Origin: Actinomycetes bacterium
Lineage (GTDB): Bacteria; Actinomycetota; CALGFH01
Direction of reading: 5' to 3'
Length of the DNA stretch: 6,861 nucleotides
Assembly: GCA_030152105.1 (NCBI GenBank)
Contig: JASLIH010000219.1
Location: 1-6,861 of the forward strand
How positions within the stretch are numbered: position 1 is the first letter of the stretch; every line of letters begins with the position of its first letter. Under the pieces are notes generated by a model. That model saw nothing but the letters and a program-made list of their open reading frames with translations. It made no database searches and was not told the DNA's origin. The translations under genes were made by a program, and so were the position numbers. Shown one piece after another: positions 1 to 4,668 of this stretch.

Positions 1-183
1 GGCGTGGTCGACTACGTGTCCCCCGTGGCCCTCGGCATCCGCACCGACGACGGGCTGTACCGGTTCATCCGTGGGTTCGACGGTTCGGTTGCCCTCGGGC
101 ACCATCTCTTCTCCGACGTGGACCCCGAGGAGGCCGAGCGGGCCTGGCAGGCCTGGCTCAGCCGGGTGTTCGACGCAAGCTGA
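1..183 (+). CDS. C-terminal 60 residues of a probable SRPBCC (AHSA1-like) domain protein, partial
   Basis: The frame is open from the first base and ends at TGA 181-183; the start lies outside the window. The visible tail contains a stretch reading [20 protein letters not shown], then GHHLFSDVD and an amphipathic last helix, [16 protein letters not shown] strand pair followed by a long C-terminal helix rich in Trp and Ala resembles the end of SRPBCC/AHSA1 (activator of Hsp90 ATPase-like) proteins, which bind hydrophobic ligands in a helix-grip fold. I judge this from memory of the family and from only 60 residues, so the ligand and role cannot be stated. The codon pattern is typical coding for this genome. 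The next gene starts 24 nt downstream on the same strand, so the two are probably co-transcribed. The protein could belong to another family with a similar ending. Confidence 0.6.
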   Translation, partial: GVVDYVSPVALGIRTDDGLYRFIRGFDGSVALGHHLFSDVDPEEAERAWQAWLSRVFDAS

Positions 184-207
184 CGACATGGCAAGGAGGC
201 CAGTGTC

Positions 208-1017
208 ATGACCGACCCCACCATCTCGGCCGGCGACAGCGGCTACGCCCCGGTGAACGGCCTCCAGATGTACTACGAGGTCCACGGCAGCGGACGGCCG
301 CTGGTCCTGCTCCACGGGAACCTGTCCACCATCGGCGTCGACTTCGGCGGGATCATCCCCTCGCTGGCCAAGGGCCGCCAGGTCGTCGGCGTCGAGCAGC
401 AGGCCCACGGCCACACCGCCGACATCGACCGGCCCCTGAGCATCCGGAGCTGGGCCGACGACACCGCGGCGCTCCTGCGCCACCTGGGGATCGGCCAGGC
501 CGACCTCTTCGGCTACAGCTCCGGGTCGGCCGTCGCCTTCCAGCTGGCGCTCGACCACCCCGAGCTGGTCGGCAAGCTGGTGCTGGCCTCGTTCAGCTAC
601 CGGCTCGAGGGGCTCCATCCCGGGCTGCTGGACGGGATCGCGCAGCTGAAGCCCGAGCACCTGGCCGGCACCCCGTTCGAGCAGGACTACGCCAGGGTCG
701 CCCCCAACCCGGGCGACTGGCCGAAGCTGATCGAGAAGATCAAGCAGATGGACACCGACGTGCCCCGATGGACGGCCGAGGACGTGCGGGGCCTGACCTG
801 CCCGACCATGCTGATCATCGGCGACTCCGACATCGTCCAGCCCGAGCACGCCGTGGAGAGCTTCCGCCTGCTCGGGGGCGGGGTGATCGGCGACGTGGCC
901 GGCCTGCCCCGCTCGCGCCTGGCCGTGCTCCCCGGCACCACCCACATCACCCTGGTGCAGCGGACCGACTGGCTGGCGTCGATGGTCGGCGAGTTCCTCG
1001 ACACCGAGATCAGCTGA
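208..1017 (+). CDS. alpha/beta hydrolase fold protein
   Basis: A 269-residue cytoplasmic protein with the whole alpha/beta hydrolase signature. The oxyanion-hole strand is LVLLHGN (residues 32-38). The nucleophile elbow is GYSSG (102-106), with Ser104 as nucleophile. The probable catalytic acid is Asp208 in IIGDSD, and the catalytic histidine is His246 in GTTHIT. Length and motif order match single-domain esterases, lipases and related C-C or epoxide hydrolases; there is no signal peptide. The substrate cannot be read from the sequence. The start is ATG 208, because AAGGAGG at 193-199 sits 8 nt upstream. It follows the SRPBCC gene at 24 nt, probably in one operon, and ends 21 nt from the stop of a convergent gene. 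The fold is near certain. The reaction is open, and a haloperoxidase-like annotation would be a guess. Confidence 0.95.
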   Translation: MTDPTISAGDSGYAPVNGLQMYYEVHGSGRPLVLLHGNLSTIGVDFGGIIPSLAKGRQVVGVEQQAHGHTADIDRPLSIRSWADDTAALLRHLGIGQADLFGYSSGSAVAFQLALDHPELVGKLVLASFSYRLEGLHPGLLDGIAQLKPEHLAGTPFEQDYARVAPNPGDWPKLIEKIKQMDTDVPRWTAEDVRGLTCPTMLIIGDSDIVQPEHAVESFRLLGGGVIGDVAGLPRSRLAVLPGTTHITLVQRTDWLASMVGEFLDTEIS

Positions 1018-1038
1018 AGACCCTGGGAGCGTGGTGGG

Positions 1039-1440
1039 TCAGGGGCCTGGGTGGGGGAGGAGGGCGCCGGTGGCCAGCCAGGCGGCGCCGTGGCGGAGGT
1101 CGGTGGCGAGCTGGCGGTTGCTGAGGTAGCCGTCGCCGGAGATGAAGCGGGCGGTGGCGGCCTCGGCGAGGAGGACGGCGAAGCGGAACTCGCCGCCCGA
1201 CCCGCTGCGGTCGGAACGCCAGCCGGCCTGGCCGCCGCCGCCGTCGTCGCCCCAGGCCTGGTCGGCGGCGGCGTACAGGTAGGCGCCGGCCCGCCAGCTG
1301 GGGATGGGGCGGGTGGCGGCGATCTCGGCCGCCGACTCGGCGATGGCCACCGCCAGCGCCCACAGGGGCTGGAGCTGACTGGGTAGGGTGGCGATCGGCG
1401 CCCTGGTCTGCGGGGCCGGGGGCGGGTGGGTCCGTCGCAT
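1039..1440 (-). CDS. small uncharacterised protein (133 aa)
   Basis: I do not recognise this protein. Reading leftward from ATG 1440 to TGA 1041-1039 gives 133 residues. There is a Pro-rich N-terminus, then Ala-rich helical segments (LWALAVAIAESAAEI; AGAYLYAAADQAW), a Gly-rich linker, and a second helical part, FRFAVLLAEAATARFI, ending SNRQLATDLRHGAAWLATG. The balanced composition (Tyr, Trp, Phe, Ile, Asn, Asp) makes this frame look coding, unlike the Arg/Pro-rich alternatives on both strands. I chose ATG 1440 because GAGGA lies 8 nt upstream. An in-frame TTG at 1479 has its purine run directly abutting it, a poorer arrangement. No membrane segment or signal peptide is clear. It lies downstream of the cupredoxin gene, across an 89-nt gap that holds a hairpin, and converges on the hydrolase. 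Its existence is probable; its function is unknown. Confidence 0.6.
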   Translation of the reverse strand: MRRTHPPPAPQTRAPIATLPSQLQPLWALAVAIAESAAEIAATRPIPSWRAGAYLYAAADQAWGDDGGGGQAGWRSDRSGSGGEFRFAVLLAEAATARFISGDGYLSNRQLATDLRHGAAWLATGALLPHPGP

Positions 1441-1498
1441 GCTGGCCGTCCTCGGTGGTGCGGGTCGGGGCCTCGGCAATCCTCGGGGGACCCGCTAA

Positions 1499-1521
1499 CC
1501 GGCCGCTCACGGCGCGGCCGG
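1499..1521 (-). terminator. GC-rich stem-loop after the cupredoxin gene, possible terminator
   Basis: Perfect 7-bp inverted repeat: CCGGCCG at 1499-1505 pairs with CGGCCGG at 1515-1521 around a 9-nt loop. On the minus strand it begins 9 nt past the cupredoxin stop and is followed by TTAGC, so there is no real U-tract. Its position suits transcript 3'-end formation, but CGG/CCG-rich repeats are common by chance at this GC content. Confidence 0.35.
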
Positions 1522-1529
1522 GTCGCGTC

Positions 1530-1904
1530 TCATGCGCCGGTGACGACCACCCGGCCGTTCATGCCGTCGTGCACGGTGCAGCGGTAGGGGTAGGTGCCAG
1601 GCCGGTCGAAGGTGTGGGCGAAGGTCCCCTTGCGCTGGGGGTCGCCGGACCGCCAGCCGTCGCCGGTGACGTCGTGGGGGACCAGCCCGTCCTCGAACGC
1701 CCAGGTGACGGTCGTGCCCGCCGGCACCTGGATTGCGGGGGGCGTGAACTTGGTGTCCTTGGCCGCGACCCGGGTGACCCCGGGCACCGGGGCGGCCGCG
1801 GCCACCCCGGTGCCGTCGCCACCGCCGTCGTCGCCGCAGCCGGCCAGCACGAGGGCGGCGGCCAGGGCCAGGGGTGCGAGCAGTAGGAGGGGGAGCCGGC
1901 GCAT
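1530..1904 (-). CDS. cupredoxin (plastocyanin/amicyanin-like) lipoprotein
   Basis: A 124-residue exported blue-copper protein. Residues 1-22 are a lipoprotein signal peptide: Arg-Arg, a Leu/Ala core, then the lipobox LAGC, with Cys23 as the lipidation site. An acidic Gly-rich tether (about 24-32) leads into a single cupredoxin domain (about 42-124). All four type 1 copper ligands are visible: His77 (PHD), Cys109, His112 and Met115. The C-x2-H-x2-M loop has the short amicyanin-type spacing, not the C-x2-H-x4-M of plastocyanin. The likely role is one-electron transfer or copper carriage on the outer face of the membrane; the partner is unknown. ATG 1904 is 5 nt past the hemerythrin stop. An in-frame GTG at 1913, overlapping that stop, would add three residues and couple translation. 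The family call is firm and the partner is inference. Confidence 0.94.
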   Translation of the reverse strand: MRRLPLLLLAPLALAAALVLAGCGDDGGGDGTGVAAAAPVPGVTRVAAKDTKFTPPAIQVPAGTTVTWAFEDGLVPHDVTGDGWRSGDPQRKGTFAHTFDRPGTYPYRCTVHDGMNGRVVVTGA

Positions 1905-1909
1905 GGCGC

Positions 1910-2455
1910 TCACCACCCCCACCGGGGCCGGCCCTCGAGCTGGCCGACCCGCTCCAGGATCTGGCGGCCGAGCAGCTCCCGCTCGGCCGGGCCCAGCCGG
2001 CGCCGCAGCTCGGGCAGGAGCAGGGCCTCGGCGTCGCGGGCATGCTGGCGGAACACCTGCATCAGGACCCGGACCTTGCCGTCGTAGCCCCGGTCGGCCG
2101 GGAGCATGCCGCCCAGCTCGACCATGACCAGGTCGAGCAGGTGGTCCTGCTGGAGCTGGCGCTCGATCTCGGCGTCGTGGCGGCCGGTGTGGGCGGCCAG
2201 CGCCGGATAGAGCAGCTCGTCCTCGACGGCCACGTGGGTGGCCAGGGCCGTGGCCACGGCGGCAACGGCCCGGGAGCGGACGGTGTGGCTGCCCTCGGCC
2301 GCCTCGTAGGCCTCGAACTGGCGCTCGACCCGCTCGTGCAGGGCGACCAGCATCCGGGCCGCGTCGGCGGCGGCGTCGACGTCGACCGGCCGCAGGACCC
2401 TGGGCTCCCGGGGCCGGTCCGGGTCGAGGGCCGGCGCATACGCCTGGGTAGTCAT
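1910..2455 (-). CDS. hemerythrin-like HHE cation-binding protein
   Basis: A 181-residue cytoplasmic four-helix protein of the HHE/hemerythrin family, which binds a non-haem di-iron centre. Candidate ligands fall one set per helix: His40 (LVALHERV); His74 and Glu78 (HVAVEDELLYP, the H-x3-E pair); His105 (QQDHLLDL); His138 and Glu143 (HARDAEALLLPEL, the H-x4-E pair matching H-x4-D of classical hemerythrin). The LLYP and LLLP turns after helices 2 and 4 are typical. Such proteins bind O2, sense NO or oxygen, or repair iron centres; which applies here cannot be read. ATG 2455 is preferred because GGAGG (2467-2463) lies 7 nt upstream. An in-frame ATG at 2494 would add 13 residues and has no such site. 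The gene is tightly coupled to the cupredoxin downstream. Oddity: classical hemerythrin has a second His in helix 3 that I do not see here. Confidence 0.9.
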   Translation of the reverse strand: MTTQAYAPALDPDRPREPRVLRPVDVDAAADAARMLVALHERVERQFEAYEAAEGSHTVRSRAVAAVATALATHVAVEDELLYPALAAHTGRHDAEIERQLQQDHLLDLVMVELGGMLPADRGYDGKVRVLMQVFRQHARDAEALLLPELRRRLGPAERELLGRQILERVGQLEGRPRWGW

Positions 2456-2462
2456 CTTGGTG

Positions 2463-2467
2463 CCTCC
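2463..2467 (-). promoter_or_regulatory. ribosome binding site of the hemerythrin gene
   Basis: GGAGG on the minus strand, 7 nt before ATG 2455. It decides the start over the upstream ATG 2494. Its first two bases fall inside a 7-bp inverted-repeat arm (2466-2472). Confidence 0.75.
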
Positions 2468-2490
2468 GTGTCGTGGCGGTGCTGACACGG
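2466..2490. repeat. 7-bp inverted repeat in the hemerythrin leader
   Basis: CCGTGTC (2466-2472) and GACACGG (2484-2490) are exact reverse complements separated by 11 nt. The repeat starts 11 nt upstream of the hemerythrin ATG and overlaps the edge of its ribosome binding site. It could be a dimeric repressor operator or an RNA hairpin partly masking the binding site; the sequence alone does not decide. Confidence 0.45.
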
Positions 2491-2543
2491 TCATCGTGCT
2501 GCCGGGAGGGGGCCGGCGGCGTCGGCCACAGGGCGGCTCTGGA

Positions 2544-2615
2544 GCTACGCCGGTCGCGGCACGGCCGGTGGGCGCGCTGCCGCCGGGGGCGTAGCGGGCG
2601 GGTCGCGGCTACGCC
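2544..2615. repeat. three-copy 8-bp inverted-repeat cluster between glycosyltransferase and hemerythrin genes
   Basis: GCTACGCC occurs at 2544-2551 and 2608-2615, and its reverse complement GGCGTAGC at 2588-2595. The 2588-2615 pair encloses a 12-nt loop and includes the TAG stop of the glycosyltransferase gene (2611-2609). GGTCGCGGC is also repeated directly at 2552-2560 and 2601-2609. On the minus strand the hairpin sits where a terminator would, but no T-run follows. The 153-nt gap (2456-2608) otherwise shows no gene and no promoter I would defend. Confidence 0.45.
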
Positions 2616-3556
2616 TGGGGGCGGCCCAGCTCGTCGGGCGCGGGTCCGGCCAGGGGGTGCTCGCGGCCGGCCTCGCGCCGCTGGACGACGGCGGTCCGGG
2701 CCAGGGAGGCGACCCCGCGGACCGTCAGGAACCCGGCGACCAGGGGGGCCATGACCAGGCGGGGGTCGCGGGCGTAGCGGCGGCAGTAGAAGCGCAGGGC
2801 GCTCTTGTGGTGGTGAACGACCTTGCGGTAGGGGGCGCTGCGGGTCGACCCGCCGACCACGTGCTTGACCTCGGCCACCGGGTCGAACACGACCCGCCAG
2901 CCGGCCCGGTGCAGCCGCAGGCAGGCGTCCATCTCCTCGAAGTACATGAAGTAGCCGGGGTCGAACCCGCCGATCTCCTCGAAGGCCCGGCGGCGGACCA
3001 GCATGCAGGCCCCCGAGACCCAGTCGACGTCCAGCGGCCGGCTCCGGTCGACCCCGACCATGTGGTAGCGGCGGGTGGCCGGGTTGTCGGGCCAGACCGG
3101 GGCCAGGGCGGCGTGCAAGGCGCCGATCAGCAGCGACGGGAACCGGCGCCCGGTCGGGTAGTCGGAGCCGTCGGGGTTGGCCAGGTGCGGGCCGACACAG
3201 CCGATCCGCTGGTCCGAGGTGGCGGTGGCCAGCAGCCGGCGCACCGACCCGGGCGACAGCCAGGTGTCGGGGTTGACGATCAGCAGCCAGGGCGCGCCCG
3301 TGGCCGCCACCCCGGTGTTGATGGCCCGCGACAGGCCCTGGTTGGTGTGGTTCTCCAGCACCTTGGCGCCGTAGCCGCGGGCGATCTCGAGGCTGGCGTC
3401 GGTGGAGGCGTTGTCGACCACCACCACCTCCAGCGGGTGCGGCGCGGCCGCCCGCTCCAGCGAGCCGAGGCACATCGCCAGGTCGCGCGCGCTCTGGAAG
3501 GTCACCAGGACCACCGCCACGGCGGTATCGGACGGCGTGGGCGGGTTCGGCACCAT
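2609..3556 (-). CDS. family 2 glycosyltransferase (rhamnosyltransferase-like)
   Basis: A 315-residue GT-A fold inverting glycosyltransferase that uses a nucleotide-activated sugar. In order: the first strand VAVVLVTFQS (about 13-22); VVVDNAST (45-52), with Asp48 in the nucleotide pocket; ENHTNQGLSRAINTG (68-82); NPDTWL (95-100), with Asp97 as the DXD-equivalent metal/donor residue; WVSGACMLVRR (179-189); and GGFDPGYFMYFEEMDACLR (196-214), where the acidic EEMD carries the likely catalytic base. The layout is that of GT2 enzymes annotated as rhamnosyltransferases of cell-wall or polysaccharide synthesis. The sugar and acceptor are not readable. There is no signal peptide, and no clear transmembrane helix beyond a mildly hydrophobic stretch near 268-278. 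ATG 3556 has AGGA 8 nt upstream. No other polysaccharide gene is in the window, so it may be a stand-alone gene. It diverges from the cyclic-nucleotide-binding gene across 108 nt. Confidence 0.94.
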   Translation of the reverse strand: MVPNPPTPSDTAVAVVLVTFQSARDLAMCLGSLERAAAPHPLEVVVVDNASTDASLEIARGYGAKVLENHTNQGLSRAINTGVAATGAPWLLIVNPDTWLSPGSVRRLLATATSDQRIGCVGPHLANPDGSDYPTGRRFPSLLIGALHAALAPVWPDNPATRRYHMVGVDRSRPLDVDWVSGACMLVRRRAFEEIGGFDPGYFMYFEEMDACLRLHRAGWRVVFDPVAEVKHVVGGSTRSAPYRKVVHHHKSALRFYCRRYARDPRLVMAPLVAGFLTVRGVASLARTAVVQRREAGREHPLAGPAPDELGRPQA

Positions 3557-3664
3557 GACCAGGATCCTACGCCCCGGCGGCGACCCGACCCCGCCGCCGC
3601 GGCGGACCGTGCATCATGGATGCGCCATGGTCCGACGGCCCAACCGGGAAGAGGTGCTGCTCGC
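3557..3664. promoter_or_regulatory. divergent intergenic region between glycosyltransferase and cyclic-nucleotide-binding genes
   Basis: This 108-nt gap must hold the start signals for both flanking genes. It contains the 12-bp palindrome CCGCCGCGGCGG (3594-3605) and GCATC-ATG-GATGC, a 5-bp inverted repeat at 3611-3623. GGAAGAGG (3647-3654) is the likely ribosome binding site for GTG 3665. I see no convincing -35/-10 pair on either strand. The promoter role is inferred from the gene arrangement. Confidence 0.5.
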
Positions 3665-4651
3665 GTGCGGATCGAGTCGTCAGTGACCTCGGTGTCGTGG
3701 ATCCCCAGGGAGGCCATCGAGGGGATGGTGAAGCTGCCCTTCGAGCTGGGCGTCGCCCACTACGACCTGCCGCCCCCCGACCGGCTCGACGACCTGGAGG
3801 GCCTCCTCGAGGCCAGCGCCATCCGCTTCGCCAACGAGCTCCGGGCCTGGATCGAGGTCGACGACAACGGCCGGGTCACCGGGTACGGGCACCTCGGCCG
3901 GGGACACATGGGCCACACCCGCATGCGGCTGGCCGGCATCGGCCTGACCTTCTGCGGGGTCAGCTTCCCCGACCTGCGCGGGGAGCCGGAGGTCGGCGAC
4001 GGGGTCGTGCGGTTCACCCAGACGGCCGGCGGCCAGCCGGGCATGCCGTCGCCCCGGCGGGTCCGGCGGCGGCCCTACCTCCAGGTCTCCGGGCCGGTGG
4101 TGTGGTCGACGCTGGCCCTGTCGGTCCGCGCCGACGGCACCGCCAGCTTCGAGGTGATCGGGGCCAGCTCGTTCCCGCGGCACTGGATCTACGGCCACGA
4201 CGGCACCCTCCAGGCCAAGACCGGCCTGATCGACTTCGACACCTGGTACCGGGAGTCCTTCGGCGAGAAGAACCCCTGGGGCGACGAGGAGTCGCCGACG
4301 GTGGTCACGGCCGTCGAGACCGAGCTGGAGCGGGAGCTGTCGGCCATCATCATCGGCTCCAACCCGCCGTTCCAGCGGCTGCGCACCGGCGAGGTCCTTG
4401 TCTCCCAGGGCGAGCCCGGGGACGAGCTCTATCTCCTCTTCGACGGGGTCCTGGCCGTCGAGCAGGACGGCCAGGCGGTGGCCGAGGTCGGTCCCGGGGC
4501 CATCCTTGGCGAGATGGCCCTGCTGGAGGGGGGCCTGCGCACGGCCACTCTGCGGGCGGTGACCCGCTGCCGGGTGGCGGTCGTGCCCGGCGACCGGGTC
4601 GATCGGGCCGCCTTGGCCGAGGTGGCCCGGCGGCGTCGGGACGAGGGCTGA
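3665..4651 (+). CDS. cyclic-nucleotide-binding protein with uncharacterised N-terminal domain
   Basis: A 328-residue soluble protein in two parts. Residues 1 to about 230 form a domain I cannot name. It is rich in Trp and aromatic residues, with stretches such as RFANELRAWIEVDDNGRV (54-71), FPRHWIYGHDG (170-180) and GLIDFDTWYRESFG (187-200). Residues about 236-318 are a cyclic-nucleotide-binding jelly roll: RLRTGEVLVSQGEPGDELYL, DGVLAVEQDG, then the phosphate-binding cassette LGEMALLEGGLRTATLRA. Glu283 and Arg292 have the Glu/Arg spacing of the protein kinase A regulatory subunit. There is no helix-turn-helix, so this is not a CRP/FNR transcription factor. GTG 3665 is chosen because GGAAGAGG lies 10 nt upstream and conserved-looking sequence begins at RIESSV; an in-frame ATG at 3620 is the alternative. 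The cyclase gene follows at 17 nt, making this its likely cAMP receptor. That link is inference. Confidence 0.88.
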   Translation: MRIESSVTSVSWIPREAIEGMVKLPFELGVAHYDLPPPDRLDDLEGLLEASAIRFANELRAWIEVDDNGRVTGYGHLGRGHMGHTRMRLAGIGLTFCGVSFPDLRGEPEVGDGVVRFTQTAGGQPGMPSPRRVRRRPYLQVSGPVVWSTLALSVRADGTASFEVIGASSFPRHWIYGHDGTLQAKTGLIDFDTWYRESFGEKNPWGDEESPTVVTAVETELERELSAIIIGSNPPFQRLRTGEVLVSQGEPGDELYLLFDGVLAVEQDGQAVAEVGPGAILGEMALLEGGLRTATLRAVTRCRVAVVPGDRVDRAALAEVARRRRDEG

Positions 4652-4668
4652 GCGGGCGTGGGGGGACG

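Noticed and set aside
1010..1510. Alternative minus-strand frame of 166 codons overlapping the small unknown gene
   Set aside because: The product is almost only Arg, Pro and Gly, whereas the other frame (1440-1039) has balanced composition and a suitable start.
1874..2485. Plus-strand frame of 203 codons opposite the hemerythrin gene
   Set aside because: The hemerythrin on the other strand has a full ligand set and a good start; this frame shows no motif.
1905..3473. Reading the cupredoxin as the end of one 647-residue minus-strand protein
   Set aside because: The upstream part is an Arg/Pro/Gly-rich shadow of the hemerythrin and glycosyltransferase genes. The real protein starts at a lipoprotein signal peptide at 1904.
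2657..3664. Extension of the cyclic-nucleotide-binding protein upstream to 2657
   Set aside because: The added sequence is antisense to the glycosyltransferase and is low-complexity; GTG 3665 has a usable ribosome binding site.
3616..3664. ATG 3616 as the start of a small leader gene in the divergent region
   Set aside because: The frame quickly becomes Arg/Gly/Pro-rich and runs into the shadow frame of the next gene, with no ribosome binding site.
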